A stretch of DNA of 64,000 nucleotides from Croceibacterium segetis (lineage in GTDB: Bacteria; Pseudomonadota; Alphaproteobacteria; Sphingomonadales; Sphingomonadaceae). The position numbers were made by a program, and so were the translations under genes. Shown piece by piece: positions 19,708 through 29,943 of the stretch (the stretch's first letter is position 1; each line of letters opens with the position of its first letter). The stretch spans positions 124,001 to 188,000 of the forward strand of contig NZ_JAANOZ010000003.1 in assembly GCF_011320115.1 (NCBI RefSeq), in the 5' to 3' direction. The notes below the pieces were generated by a model. That model made no database searches, was not told the origin of the DNA, and saw nothing but the letters and a program-made list of their open reading frames with translations.

Positions 19708-20339
19708 TAACGGGGCTCGGCGGTCTTTTCCTTTGTCGGGAAGGGGCCCGAGCCCATCGCCACGCTGCCGTCCGTCTCGACCAGGTAAGCCTCAGTCGAA
19801 AGCGCGGGCGGCAGCGTCGATTGCCAGAAGAAAGTGATCGGCTCGCCGGCTTTCCACCCGTCGCCGCCGATCACTCGCCAGACGAGCGCGCCGTTGTCCG
19901 CCGCGACGTCGACCTGGCCGTCAGGCCCGAGCGCGGCGGCGGCTTGGGAATTGTCGATGCCGACGCCGTTGGCGAACCCTCCGGCCGGGCGGGCAGTGCG
20001 GAACAGGGTTGCGCTGGCGACTGTTTTCCCGGGGACGACCCGGTGCACGTAGGTGTAGACCGTGCCGGCGGGCAGTGCCTCGGGATCGCAAGCGGTGACC
20101 CCTTCGGGACAAGCGACGTAGCTTTCGACTTCGGCCACGACCTGCCCGTCAGAGACGAACTTGCCCGTGGCATCCGAGCCGGCGACTTTGGCGCCGAGCT
20201 TGAGCGTCGCGAAATCCGCCGGAACGAGCGTGTGCGGCTTGTCGGGCGTGACGACCGGCGATGGCGTGGGCGAGGGCGCCTCAGGCGATCTGGAGCACGC
20301 CGCCAACAGCAACAGGGGCAGGGCGGCGGCCTGCTTCAC
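19704..20339 (-). CDS. Lipoprotein of unknown function downstream of yqeY
   Basis: 211 residues if started at the GTG at 20339, which overlaps the yqeY TGA as GTGA. That start gives a textbook lipoprotein signal M-KQAAALPLLLLAAC with acylated C15. An ATG seven codons upstream is possible but spoils the signal. The mature part has a Pro/Ser/Thr linker, then a beta-rich domain with two cysteines (YVACPEGVTACDPEALPAG). It has sphingomonad lipoprotein style, but I recognise no family. Co-transcribed with yqeY. Confidence 0.72.
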   Translation of the reverse strand: MKQAAALPLLLLAACSRSPEAPSPTPSPVVTPDKPHTLVPADFATLKLGAKVAGSDATGKFVSDGQVVAEVESYVACPEGVTACDPEALPAGTVYTYVHRVVPGKTVASATLFRTARPAGGFANGVGIDNSQAAAALGPDGQVDVAADNGALVWRVIGGDGWKAGEPITFFWQSTLPPALSTEAYLVETDGSVAMGSGPFPTKEKTAEPRY

Positions 20340-20788
20340 TGCAGCGCGTCCTTCACCCATCCGCTCGCCCGGCCCATGTCGAGCACGGTGCCGTGGCGCG
20401 CCTTCAGTTCGGCCATGACCTTGCCCATGTCCTTGAGGCTTCTCGCGCCGAACTCGCCCTTGATCGCCTCGATCGCGGCCTTGGTCTCGGCTTCGTCCAT
20501 CTGGCGGGGAAGGAATTCCTCGATCACCTTGAGCTCGCTGCGTTCGACGGCGGCCAGTTCGTCGCGCCCGCCCTTGTCGAACATCTCGATCGATTCGCGG
20601 CGCTGCTTGGCCATCTTCTGCAGCGTGTCGATGATCAGCGCGTCGTCCTCGATTTGTTTGCTGGAGGTGCGTTGCTCGATGTCGCGATCCTTGACCTTGG
20701 CGAGGATCAGCCGGACCGCCGCGAGGCGCTCCTTGTCGCCGGCCTTCATCGCCGAAATTTGCGCCTGCTTGAGGTCGTCACGAAGCAT
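20336..20788 (-). CDS. GatB/YqeY domain protein
   Basis: 150 residues, the normal size for free-standing YqeY. N-terminal helices MLRDDLKQAQISAMKAGDKE and RLAAVRLILAKVKDRDIE; central EFLPRQMDEAETKAAIEAI; end MGKVMAELKARHGTVLDMGR, the GatB/YqeY tail that resembles the tRNA-binding end of GatB. The physiological role is unclear; an amidase-like or tRNA-associated function has been suggested for the family. Divergent from carA, a neighbourhood common in alphaproteobacteria. GTGA-coupled to the lipoprotein behind it. Confidence 0.9.
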   Translation of the reverse strand: MLRDDLKQAQISAMKAGDKERLAAVRLILAKVKDRDIEQRTSSKQIEDDALIIDTLQKMAKQRRESIEMFDKGGRDELAAVERSELKVIEEFLPRQMDEAETKAAIEAIKGEFGARSLKDMGKVMAELKARHGTVLDMGRASGWVKDALQ

Positions 20789-20937
20789 CGAGTGATCTTT
20801 CTGTTTGAATGCGGAGCGTCAGCGTCCAAATAGCGGGCAAAATCGGCCTTGGACAGGTTGACGCATGGCCGGCCGGCGGTTAGCGGCCACGACTTAGCAC
20901 GCATCGCCGGAAACCAGTTATCGGAGCGCCCCTAATC

Positions 20938-22101
20938 ATGGCCGACCCCGCCTCCTCGCACGCGCCACCCAAGGGCGCGACAGGAGTCATCGTTTTCGCG
21001 GATGGAACGGTGGTCTGGGGCAGGGGATTCGGCCACGTCGGCAGCGCGGTGGGCGAGGTATGCTTCAACACCGCGATGACCGGGTACCAGGAAGTGATGA
21101 CCGACCCGAGCTACGCCGGGCAGATCGTCACCTTCACCTTCCCGCACATCGGCAATGTCGGCACCAACGTCGAGGATATCGAGTCGGAAGTCGAAGGCGC
21201 GGTCGGCTGCATCGTTCGCGAGGATGTCACCAAACCATCGAACTTCCGCTCCGATCGCAGCTTCGAGGACTGGCTCAAAGGCCATCTCAAGATCGGCGTC
21301 GCCGGCATCGACACTCGCGCGCTCACCCGCCGCATCCGCTTGCAGGGCGCACCTAATGCGGTGATCGCGCACGATCCCAAGGGCGGGTTCGACATTCCCG
21401 CGCTGCTCAAGCGGGCGAAGGAATGGCCGGGGCTCGAGGGCATGGACCTCGCCCAGCGCGTCTCCCGCGAGAAGCACCATGGCTGGGAAGGCGGACCGTG
21501 GAAGCTCGGGCAGGGCTACGGCCGCGCCCCGCGCGATGCCAAGCCGCACGTCGTCGCCATCGACTACGGCAGCAAGGACAACATCTTCCGCAATCTGGTG
21601 AAGGCCGGGGCGCGGGTGACGGTGGTGCCGGCGAAGACATCGCTCGACGAGATCCTCAAGCTCAAGCCAGACGGCGTGTTCCTGTCGAACGGCCCCGGCG
21701 ACCCGGCGGCGACCGGCGAATACGCGGTGCCGACGATCAAGGCGCTGATGGACAAGGACGTGCCGATCTTCGGCATCTGCCTCGGCCACCAGATGCTCGG
21801 CCTCGCCGCGGGGGCGCAGACCAGCAAGATGCACCAGGGCCACCGCGGCGCCAACCACCCCGTCAAGCGCCTGGCGGACGGCGTGGTCGAGATCACCAGC
21901 ATGAACCACGGCTTCGCGGTCGACAACGCGACCCTGCCGGAGGGGATCGAGGAGACCCACGTCAGCCTGTTCGACGGCTCCAATTGCGGCATCGCGATCA
22001 AGGGCAAGAAGGCGTTCGGCGTGCAATACCACCCCGAGGCGAGCCCGGGGCCGCAGGACAGTTTTTACCTGTTCGAGAAGTTCGTGGGGATGTTGGGGTG
22101 A
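20938..22101 (+). CDS. carA: Carbamoyl-phosphate synthase small subunit (glutamine amidotransferase)
   Basis: 387 residues. The N-terminal CPSase small-chain domain (GVIVFADGTVVWGRGFG, FNTAMTGYQEVMTDPSYAGQ) is followed by a class I glutamine amidotransferase domain. Its nucleophile Cys is in GICLGHQMLGLAAG and the His/Glu pair is in VQYHPEASPGP. It supplies ammonia to CarB for carbamoyl phosphate, used in arginine and pyrimidine synthesis. Divergent from yqeY over 149 bases. The TGA overlaps a GTG start of a small gene inserted before carB. Confidence 0.98.
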   Translation: MADPASSHAPPKGATGVIVFADGTVVWGRGFGHVGSAVGEVCFNTAMTGYQEVMTDPSYAGQIVTFTFPHIGNVGTNVEDIESEVEGAVGCIVREDVTKPSNFRSDRSFEDWLKGHLKIGVAGIDTRALTRRIRLQGAPNAVIAHDPKGGFDIPALLKRAKEWPGLEGMDLAQRVSREKHHGWEGGPWKLGQGYGRAPRDAKPHVVAIDYGSKDNIFRNLVKAGARVTVVPAKTSLDEILKLKPDGVFLSNGPGDPAATGEYAVPTIKALMDKDVPIFGICLGHQMLGLAAGAQTSKMHQGHRGANHPVKRLADGVVEITSMNHGFAVDNATLPEGIEETHVSLFDGSNCGIAIKGKKAFGVQYHPEASPGPQDSFYLFEKFVGMLG

Positions 22102-22481
22102 TTGACGTCCAAGACGTTTGGGTGCCTCAGATGCTCGCATATTGCGAGCTAGTCGCCGACGATGAGCGACTTTCTTCGGCTTTCAATCAGAAGTCTGGGC
22201 AATTCTGGACGTCGGTTACCGGCTACGACGAGCTGATTGAACAAATCTTCGATGACCTCGATGCGCTCGGGCTTCTACCAGAACTACCTGAAAGCCAGAT
22301 CGACGATGAATTGAAGCTTGCGTTGGACTCGTTCGTGAGGCGCCTGTCTGTCTTTGACGAGCAGAAAGGCGAAAGCGAATTCGACATCGAGTCACCGAGC
22401 TGGCTTTCGGTAAAGGCGGCGGCTGTTGAGGCAATCACCGCTGCTAGGATTTCAAAGGCGAATAATGCCCAAACGCACTGA
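22098..22481 (+). CDS. Small acidic protein of unknown function inside the carAB operon
   Basis: 127 residues from a GTG at 22098 that overlaps the carA TGA (GTGA). It runs 17 bases into carB. The sequence is acidic and mostly helical ([58 protein letters not shown]). Base composition is visibly lower in G+C than carA and carB, and codon use is less biased. No family was recognised; the style recalls immunity-type or DUF proteins. Overlaps on both sides and the long clean frame support a real gene. It probably arrived later than the flanking genes. Confidence 0.7.
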   Translation: MIDVQDVWVPQMLAYCELVADDERLSSAFNQKSGQFWTSVTGYDELIEQIFDDLDALGLLPELPESQIDDELKLALDSFVRRLSVFDEQKGESEFDIESPSWLSVKAAAVEAITAARISKANNAQTH

Positions 22482-25400
22482 CATCTCCTCGATCCTCGTC
22501 ATCGGCGCCGGGCCGATCATCATCGGCCAGGCGTGCGAGTTCGATTATTCGGGCACGCAGGCGATCAAGGCGCTGAAGGAGGAGGGGTACCGGGTCGTCC
22601 TGGTCAACTCCAACCCGGCGACGATCATGACCGATCCGGAGTTCGCCGACGCGACCTATGTCGAGCCGATCACGCCCGAGATCGTCGCCAAGATCATCGA
22701 GAAAGAGCGCCCCGATGCACTGCTGCCGACGATGGGCGGGCAGACCGCGCTCAACTGCGCGCTGGCGCTGTTCAACGACGGCACGCTCGAGAAGTACGGC
22801 GTGCAGATGATCGGCGCCGATGCCGACGCGATCGACAAGGCGGAGGACCGCCAGCGCTTCCGCGAGGCGATGGACAAGATCGGCCTCGAAAGCGCCCGCA
22901 GCGGCGTCGCCCACAGCGTCGACGAGGCGCTCGCGGTGCTCCAGCACACGGGACTGCCGGCAATCATCCGGCCGAGCTTCACGCTTGGCGGCACCGGCGG
23001 CGGGATTGCCTACAACAGGCAGGAGTTCGAGGCGATCGTGCGCACCGGGCTCGACGCCAGCCCGACCACCGAGGTGCTGATCGAGGAGAGCCTGCTCGGG
23101 TGGAAGGAATTCGAGATGGAGGTCGTGCGCGACAAGCACGACAACGCCATCATCATCTGCTCGATCGAGAACGTCGATCCGATGGGCGTGCATACCGGCG
23201 ATTCGATCACCGTCGCCCCGGCGCTGACGCTGACCGACAAGGAATACCAGATCATGCGCAGCGCCAGCATCGCGGTGCTGCGCGAGATCGGGGTCGAGAC
23301 CGGCGGCTCCAACGTCCAGTTCGCGGTCAACCCGAAGGACGGGCGGTTGATCGTCATCGAGATGAACCCGCGCGTGTCGCGCTCGTCGGCGCTGGCCTCG
23401 AAGGCGACCGGGTTCCCGATCGCCCGCGTCGCCGCCAAGCTCGCCGTCGGCTACACGCTCGACGAGATCACCAACGAGATCACCGGCGCGACCCCGGCGG
23501 CGTTCGAGCCGACGATCGACTACGTCGTCACCAAGATCCCGCGCTTCGCGTTCGAGAAGTTCAAGGGCACCAAGGTCGAGCTGTCGACGGCGATGAAGTC
23601 GGTCGGCGAGGTCATGGCGATCGGCCGCAACTTCAAGGAGAGCCTGCAGAAGGCGCTCCGCGGGCTCGAGACCGGGCTCGACGGGTTCAACCGCATGGTG
23701 GCGCTCGAAGGCGCGACGCGCGACGAGATCACCGCCGAGCTCTCCAAGCAGACCCCCGACCGCATCCTCAACATCGCCCAGGCCTTCCGCGAAGGCTTCA
23801 CGGTCGAGGAAGTGAACGCGATCACCCACTTCGACCCATGGTTCCTGCGGCACATCGAGGAGATCGTCTACGAAGAGGCGATGATCGGCCAGAACGGGCT
23901 GCCGAACGATGCCGACGGACTGCGGCGCCTGAAAGCGATGGGCTTTTCCGACAAGCGCCTCGCCACGCTGGCCGTGCGCTCGGTCGGCGTCGCCGGCGGC
24001 TTGGCCGAGACCCAGGCCAAGCGCGCCGGGCTGCTCCACGATACCTTGCGCGCCATGGCCGGCGCGACCAGCGAGGACGAGGTCCGCGCGCTGCGCCAGA
24101 AGCTCGGCGTGCTGCCGGTGTTCAAGCGGATCGACAGCTGCGCCGCCGAGTTCGAGGCGATCACCCCGTACATGTACTCGACTTACGAGGCGCCGAGCTT
24201 CGGCGAGGCCGAGAACGAGGCCTGGCCGAGCGACCGCAAGAAGATCGTCATCCTCGGCGGCGGACCCAACCGGATCGGGCAGGGGATCGAATTCGACTAC
24301 TGCTGCGTCCACGCCTGCTTCGCGCTCAGCGAGGCCGGCTACGAGACGATCATGGTCAACTGCAACCCTGAGACCGTCAGCACCGACTACGATACCTCCG
24401 ACCGCCTCTATTTCGAGCCGCTGACCGCCGAGGACGTGCTCGAGATCCTCCGGGTCGAGCATTCGCGCGGCGAACTCGTCGGCGTGATCGTCCAGTTCGG
24501 TGGGCAGACCCCGCTCAAGCTGGCCCAGGCGCTCGAGGACGCTGGCATACCGATTCTCGGCACCTCGCCCGACGCGATCGACCTCGCGGAGGACCGCGAG
24601 CGCTTCGCCAAGCTGGTCAATAAGCTCAAGCTGAAACAACCGCTCAACGGCATTGCCAAGAGCCGCGACGAAGCCGCCGCGGCGGCCGCGCGGATCGGCT
24701 ATCCGGTACTGCTGCGCCCGAGCTACGTGCTCGGCGGGCGGGCGATGGAGATCGTCGATTCCGAAGCCCAGCTCGACGATTACATCGCCACGGCGGTCAA
24801 CGTCTCGGGCGACAGCCCGGTGCTGGTCGACCAGTACCTGCGGGACGCCATCGAATGCGACGTCGACGCGCTGTGCGACGGCGAGCAGGTGGTCATCGCC
24901 GGGGTGATGCAGCACATCGAGGAAGCGGGCGTCCACTCGGGCGACAGCGCCGCGACGCTGCCGCCCTACAGCCTGCCCGACGCCATCGTCGCCGAAATGG
25001 AGCGCCAGGCCACCCAGCTGGCAATGGCGCTCGGCGTGCGCGGACTGATGAACGTCCAGTTTGCGGTCAAGGACGGGGAAGTCTACCTCATCGAGGTCAA
25101 CCCGCGGGCGAGCCGCACGGTGCCGTTCGTCGCCAAGGCGATCGGGGTGCCCATCGCCAAGATCGCCGCTCGCGTGATGGCCGGCGAAAAGCTTGCCGAC
25201 TTGCCCGCGGTCGACTGGCGGATCGATTACATGACGGTGAAGGAAGCGGTATTCCCCTTCAGCCGCTTCCCCGGAGCCGACCCGGTTCTCACACCTGAGA
25301 TGAAGTCTACCGGTGAAGTCATGGGAATCGATCGCGATTTTCCCACTGCCTATATCAAGTCGCAGCTGGGCGAGGGAACCGTCTTGCCCGAGAAGGGCGT

Positions 25401-25788
25401 GCTGTTCGTGTCGGTCAAGGACAGCGACAAGCCACAGATCCTCGAACCGGTGCGCCAGCTGATCGCCCAGGGCTTCAGGGTCATCGCCACCGGCGGCACG
25501 CAAACCTTTCTCGCCGAGGCCGGCCTGCCGGTCGAACGGGTCAACAAGGTCGCCGAAGGCCGGCCGCACATCGTCGACAAGATCGTCGACGGCGAGGTGG
25601 CGCTGATCTTCAACACCACCGAGGGCTGGCAGAGCCACAAGGACAGCCAGTCGATCCGCGCCTCGGCACTCGGCGCCAAGGTGCCGTACTATACCACCGC
25701 GACGGCTTCGGCGGCAGCGGCGCTCGCCATAACGTCGGTTAAGGTGAGCGAACTTGAAGTGCGGTCGCTGCAAGACTATTATAGCTGA
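22465..25788 (+). CDS. carB: Carbamoyl-phosphate synthase large subunit
   Basis: 1107 residues from [20 protein letters not shown] at 22465; an in-frame start 13 codons earlier gives a non-homologous tail. Two homologous ATP-grasp halves (about 1-545 and 550-930), each opening with a glycine-rich loop ([36 protein letters not shown]). A C-terminal MGS-like allosteric domain follows (about 945-1090, [20 protein letters not shown]). It makes carbamoyl phosphate from bicarbonate, ammonia and two ATP. Full length and intact. Followed by a probable terminator and greA. Confidence 0.98.
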   Translation: MPKRTDISSILVIGAGPIIIGQACEFDYSGTQAIKALKEEGYRVVLVNSNPATIMTDPEFADATYVEPITPEIVAKIIEKERPDALLPTMGGQTALNCALALFNDGTLEKYGVQMIGADADAIDKAEDRQRFREAMDKIGLESARSGVAHSVDEALAVLQHTGLPAIIRPSFTLGGTGGGIAYNRQEFEAIVRTGLDASPTTEVLIEESLLGWKEFEMEVVRDKHDNAIIICSIENVDPMGVHTGDSITVAPALTLTDKEYQIMRSASIAVLREIGVETGGSNVQFAVNPKDGRLIVIEMNPRVSRSSALASKATGFPIARVAAKLAVGYTLDEITNEITGATPAAFEPTIDYVVTKIPRFAFEKFKGTKVELSTAMKSVGEVMAIGRNFKESLQKALRGLETGLDGFNRMVALEGATRDEITAELSKQTPDRILNIAQAFREGFTVEEVNAITHFDPWFLRHIEEIVYEEAMIGQNGLPNDADGLRRLKAMGFSDKRLATLAVRSVGVAGGLAETQAKRAGLLHDTLRAMAGATSEDEVRALRQKLGVLPVFKRIDSCAAEFEAITPYMYSTYEAPSFGEAENEAWPSDRKKIVILGGGPNRIGQGIEFDYCCVHACFALSEAGYETIMVNCNPETVSTDYDTSDRLYFEPLTAEDVLEILRVEHSRGELVGVIVQFGGQTPLKLAQALEDAGIPILGTSPDAIDLAEDRERFAKLVNKLKLKQPLNGIAKSRDEAAAAAARIGYPVLLRPSYVLGGRAMEIVDSEAQLDDYIATAVNVSGDSPVLVDQYLRDAIECDVDALCDGEQVVIAGVMQHIEEAGVHSGDSAATLPPYSLPDAIVAEMERQATQLAMALGVRGLMNVQFAVKDGEVYLIEVNPRASRTVPFVAKAIGVPIAKIAARVMAGEKLADLPAVDWRIDYMTVKEAVFPFSRFPGADPVLTPEMKSTGEVMGIDRDFPTAYIKSQLGEGTVLPEKGVLFVSVKDSDKPQILEPVRQLIAQGFRVIATGGTQTFLAEAGLPVERVNKVAEGRPHIVDKIVDGEVALIFNTTEGWQSHKDSQSIRASALGAKVPYYTTATASAAAALAITSVKVSELEVRSLQDYYS

Positions 25789-25806
25789 ACCAAATTCCCC
25801 GACATT

Positions 25807-25848
25807 CCGCCCCTACCGCCGCCAGACATGAGCGGGGAGGGCGGTTTT
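25807..25848 (+). terminator. Probable intrinsic terminator after carB
   Basis: Imperfect hairpin of CCGCCCCTACCGC (25807-25819) with GCGGGGAGGGCGG (25832-25844), two mismatches in the middle, followed by TTTT. It lies 18 bases beyond the carB stop and 30 bases before greA, so greA may have its own promoter or depend on read-through. Confidence 0.45.
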
Positions 25849-25878
25849 GACGGGCAACAGTGAACACAGGGACCGGTT

Positions 25879-26346
25879 ATGGAAAAGGTGCCGATGCTGG
25901 CGGAAGGCTATGAGAAGCTGACTGCCGAACTGAAGATCCTGCGGGCCGAGCGCCCAAAGATCGTGGATGCGATCGAGGAAGCGCGCGCGCACGGCGATCT
26001 CTCGGAGAACGCCGAGTACCACGCCGCCAAGGAGCGCCAGGGCCAGGTCGAGGCGCAGATCGCCGACCTGGAAGACAAGGTCAGCCGCGCGCAGATCATC
26101 GATCCGGCCTCGCTGTCGGGCGACCGGATCGTGTTCGGGGCCACCGTCACCGTGCGCGACGACGACGACAAGCCGCAGCGCTACCAGATCGTCGGCCAGC
26201 CGGAAGCGGATGTTCGGGTCGGGCGGATTTCCTACGATTCGCCGATGGGTCGTGCGTTGATCGGCAAGTCGGTCGGCGACGAGGTCGAGGTTACGGTGCC
26301 TGCCGGTGACCGCTGCTACCTGGTCGACAAGATCGAGTTTATCTGA
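25879..26346 (+). CDS. greA: Transcription elongation factor GreA
   Basis: 155 residues. N-terminal antiparallel coiled coil (about 1-75) with the acidic tip [18 protein letters not shown] that enters the polymerase secondary channel. C-terminal FKBP-like domain ends with [20 protein letters not shown]. GreA rescues backtracked RNA polymerase by stimulating transcript cleavage. The carAB-greA order is widely conserved in alphaproteobacteria. It converges with a DUF4170 gene, leaving a 3-base gap. Confidence 0.97.
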   Translation: MEKVPMLAEGYEKLTAELKILRAERPKIVDAIEEARAHGDLSENAEYHAAKERQGQVEAQIADLEDKVSRAQIIDPASLSGDRIVFGATVTVRDDDDKPQRYQIVGQPEADVRVGRISYDSPMGRALIGKSVGDEVEVTVPAGDRCYLVDKIEFI

Positions 26347-26349
26347 ACG

Positions 26350-26577
26350 CTATTTCCCCGGCAGCTCGGGCTCGAGCAGCCGGTGCAGGTGGACGATGAC
26401 GTATTTCATCTCGGCGTCGTCGACCGTCAGCTGGGCCTTGCCGCGCCACGCTTCCTCGGCTGCCGCGTAGTTCGGGTACACGCCGACCAGTTCGATCTCG
26501 TCAAGATTCTGAAATTCGACACCTTGCGGGTCCACCACCCGGCCGCCCATCACCAGGTGCAGAAGCTGTTTCGCCAT
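26350..26577 (-). CDS. DUF4170 small protein
   Basis: 75 residues from the ATG at 26577 (MAKQLLHLVMGGRVVDPQGV); an earlier start 8 codons upstream lacks homologous sequence. The domain reads HLVMGGRVVDPQGVEFQNLD, then VGVYPNYAAAEEAWRGKAQ, then the conserved end KYVIVHLHRLLEPE. I recognise this as DUF4170, a short alphaproteobacterial family. The fold suggests a compact alpha/beta cytoplasmic protein; function unknown. Convergent with greA. Confidence 0.85.
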   Translation of the reverse strand: MAKQLLHLVMGGRVVDPQGVEFQNLDEIELVGVYPNYAAAEEAWRGKAQLTVDDAEMKYVIVHLHRLLEPELPGK

Positions 26578-26656
26578 TCGCCGTAAGCCTTTCGCAGCCA
26601 TGAGGGTTCGGGCGAGCCTTTAAGGGATCGCCCGAAGCCCGCAAGAGCCGTTCGGG

Positions 26657-27118
26657 TCAGTTTAGCCGGTCGCGCAGCGCCTGGGTTATCGATTTGCCGG
26701 TGTCGCGTGCCACGGCACGGGCGCTCGTGACGCAATCCGCCGCGTCCTCGGTCCAACTGCCGAGCTTTTCGGCGCCGGCTTCGCGGGCGTCGCCGGCCTT
26801 CTCCATGGCGCTCTGGCCATAGGCGATCGCCAGTTCGGCGGCGAGGGCGGCAAGGCCTGCCGCACGCTTGCCGAGCTTCTTGCCGGCCTTGCGGGTCGGG
26901 GAACCCCGGAACAAGCCACTGACAAGCACGCCCACCGCCAGGCCGCCGGCGACGGTCGCGATCGGATGCTTCTTCGCGAATGCGGTGAACTTGTCCTTCG
27001 CCTCGATGGCTTTCTCACCCGCGCGATCGGCGAACGAGGCCGGCTCGGCGCGAGCTTTGTTGCGGCTTTTGGCGGCGGTCACTTTCCGCTTGATATTCTG
27101 GCGCTTGGCATCGGGCAT
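26657..27118 (-). CDS. DUF883-like helical membrane-anchor protein
   Basis: 153 residues from MPDAKRQNIKRKVTAAKSRN at 27118. The N-terminus is very basic. A charged amphipathic helix follows (ADRAGEKAIEAKDKFTAFAK), then a Gly-zipper hydrophobic segment KKHPIATVAGGLAVGVLVSG that resembles the C-terminal anchor of YqjD/ElaB (DUF883). A further Ala-rich helical tail ends TGKSITQALRDRLN. Last of a four-gene minus-strand cluster of similar tail-anchored or membrane proteins; 20-base gap to the gene before it. Family assignment is tentative. Confidence 0.65.
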   Translation of the reverse strand: MPDAKRQNIKRKVTAAKSRNKARAEPASFADRAGEKAIEAKDKFTAFAKKHPIATVAGGLAVGVLVSGLFRGSPTRKAGKKLGKRAAGLAALAAELAIAYGQSAMEKAGDAREAGAEKLGSWTEDAADCVTSARAVARDTGKSITQALRDRLN

Positions 27119-27138
27119 TGTCGTTCTCCGGGAAAAGC

Positions 27139-27474
27139 TCAATCGCTGTCGGAACGGGCGTCGTCCCCGTCTTGTTCCTCGTCGTCCTCGTCCAGCCCGA
27201 AGATTCGCGACAGTCCGTTCAACAACGGCGCACGGGCGAACCACAGCACGATTGCGGCCGCCGCCGCGGCGATTCTCCCGCGATTGGCTTCGGCGTAGTC
27301 GACCGCCTCGTCGACGATATCCATCGCGCTGTCGCCGATGCGGTCGGTGATCCGCTTGCCCACGCTGCGCGCGCGCAAATCCTGGCGGATGAAGCGCAAG
27401 TCGGTGCTGAACACCTCGAGGGCGGCGTCGCGCAGCTGGCGATCTTCGACGAGGCGCGCTTCGAGATCGCTCAT
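27139..27474 (-). CDS. Small single-span membrane protein of the holin-family/DUF883 cluster
   Basis: 111 residues from the ATG at 27474, which overlaps the TGA of the holin-family gene (ATGA). Residues 1-65 are a charged amphipathic region (DRQLRDAALEVFSTDLRFIR, SVGKRITDRIGDSAMDIVDE). One membrane segment follows (GRIAAAAAAIVLWFARAPLL), then an acidic tail rich in Asp and Glu. The pattern recalls DUF3618-type proteins that often sit next to Phage_holin_3_6 genes, but I am not certain of the family. Translational coupling supports a joint function with its neighbours. Confidence 0.65.
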   Translation of the reverse strand: MSDLEARLVEDRQLRDAALEVFSTDLRFIRQDLRARSVGKRITDRIGDSAMDIVDEAVDYAEANRGRIAAAAAAIVLWFARAPLLNGLSRIFGLDEDDEEQDGDDARSDSD

Positions 27475-27878
27475 GGCTCGCCCCCAGGCTCGAACGACGC
27501 CAGGAGCGCGCGCCAGCGTCCCGCAGCGGCGCGGAATGCGACACCCGCGACGACCAGCCAGATCGCCACCACCACTCCCGTCGCGCCCCACCCGCCGATC
27601 GAGGGCGTAAGCGCGAAGATCAGGCCGATGGTCAGCCCGATCAGCGCCATCCACGCGAACATCAATCCGAGCAGGCCGTAAAGCGCGACGCCCTTGGCCC
27701 TGTCGCCGACGAACTGGGCGCGAGTCTTCTGGAAATTGAGCTCGGCTTCGAGATAGGTCTTGCCGTCCTCGATCAGGACTTCGACATCGTCGATCAGCGA
27801 ACGGTTCTCGGCGGCCTCATCGACAGCACGGCCATCGTCGGACGAGCCGGCGGGCGTGGTTTCTTCGACTTCGGACAC
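27471..27878 (-). CDS. Phage_holin_3_6 (YqjE-like) family membrane protein
   Basis: 135 residues. An acidic soluble N-terminus with an amphipathic helix (DDVEVLIEDGKTYLEAELNF) precedes two membrane segments (GLLGLMFAWMALIGLTIGLI; TGVVVAIWLVVAGVAFRAAA). This matches the Phage_holin_3_6 / putative actinobacteriophage-holin superfamily, to which E. coli YqjE belongs. Despite the name, members in this setting are chromosomal envelope proteins, not lysis genes. In operon with two DUF883-like genes, as yqjD-yqjE in enterobacteria. Confidence 0.8.
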   Translation of the reverse strand: MSEVEETTPAGSSDDGRAVDEAAENRSLIDDVEVLIEDGKTYLEAELNFQKTRAQFVGDRAKGVALYGLLGLMFAWMALIGLTIGLIFALTPSIGGWGATGVVVAIWLVVAGVAFRAAAGRWRALLASFEPGGEP

Positions 27879-27918
27879 CGGGCGTCGTCCCTCCTACGCC
27901 TGTGGCAAGGAGAGCGTC

Positions 27919-28479
27919 TTACCGCCTGCGGAACAGCCGCGCAAAGAAGAACCCCGCCAGCGCAGCGATACCCACGGCGGTGCCGGGGCTCTTGCGGACC
28001 ATTTCCCGGGCGTCATCGCCGAGTTCCTCGACGCTCTTGCTGTCGAGCGTGGCGGCGGTTTCCTGCAGGCTGCGCGCGGCGGTGCGCGCGTAATCGCCGT
28101 AGCGCGTGCCGAACTTGTCATCGAGCGTGGCGGCATTTTCGGCGACCATCCGGCCGAGGCTCGCCAGCGCGTCGCTGGCCTTTTCCTTGCCGTCGCGCGC
28201 CAGCTCGCCGGCCTTGGCTTTGGCCTGCCCCGCGTAATCGTCGCTGCGGGTGAGTGCCTGGCTGCGATAGGAGCCGGCCCGCTCCTTGGCTTCGGCGCCA
28301 AGCGCGGCTGCGCCGGCGCGGGCTTCCTCGAGCGCGGCGTTGAAGCGCGATTTGGCTTCGGCGGTGTTGCTCTTCGGCGCGGCCGGCTTGCGGGGCGTGG
28401 CCGGCTTCTTGGCCGCGGCCGTCTTCCTGGCGGCCGCAGGCTTGCGGGTCTTCGGAGTTGTGCTGCCGGTGTTTGCCAT
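27919..28479 (-). CDS. Histone-H1-like, tail-anchored DUF883-type protein
   Basis: 186 residues. Residues 1-40 are a Lys/Ala/Pro tail of histone-H1 style (KPAAARKTAAAKKPATPRKP). Residues 45-150 are an apolipoprotein-like amphipathic helix with repeating Ala/Glu/Lys heptads. The end DDAREMVRKSPGTAVGIAAL then AGFFFARLFRRR is a membrane anchor of the DUF883 (YqjD/ElaB) kind. A nucleic-acid-binding tail plus a membrane anchor would suit tethering of ribosomes or DNA to the membrane; YqjD binds ribosomes in stationary phase. First gene of the four-gene cluster; 40-base gap to the holin-family gene. Confidence 0.7.
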   Translation of the reverse strand: MANTGSTTPKTRKPAAARKTAAAKKPATPRKPAAPKSNTAEAKSRFNAALEEARAGAAALGAEAKERAGSYRSQALTRSDDYAGQAKAKAGELARDGKEKASDALASLGRMVAENAATLDDKFGTRYGDYARTAARSLQETAATLDSKSVEELGDDAREMVRKSPGTAVGIAALAGFFFARLFRRR

Positions 28480-28613
28480 TTGAAAGCCCTTTCGTTCTAA
28501 CTCGGCTCTGGCCTGTCTCCCCGGAGCAATAGGAATGCCCGGCCGGCCGTTGTCAATCCGAACGCGACTTGCACCGCGATGTTCCGCGGTTTAGGCGCCG
28601 CCCGTCACCGTGA

Positions 28614-29939
<1,326 letters not shown>

Positions 29940-29943
29940 GGGG

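Noticed and set aside
20856-20886. carA promoter TTGACG with a -10 at 20881
   Set aside because: The -35 is good but the -10 candidate TAGCGG is poor; not reported as a feature.
22444-25773. Open frame of over 1,100 codons on the minus strand opposite carB
   Set aside because: It mirrors the codon phase of carB exactly, as expected in high-G+C DNA. Its sequence is rich in Arg, Asp, Gly and His with no recognisable fold, while carB is full length on the other strand.
27471-27878. Phage holin and prophage remnant
   Set aside because: The family name is misleading; no other phage gene is nearby and the neighbours are DUF883-type envelope proteins as in yqjDE operons.
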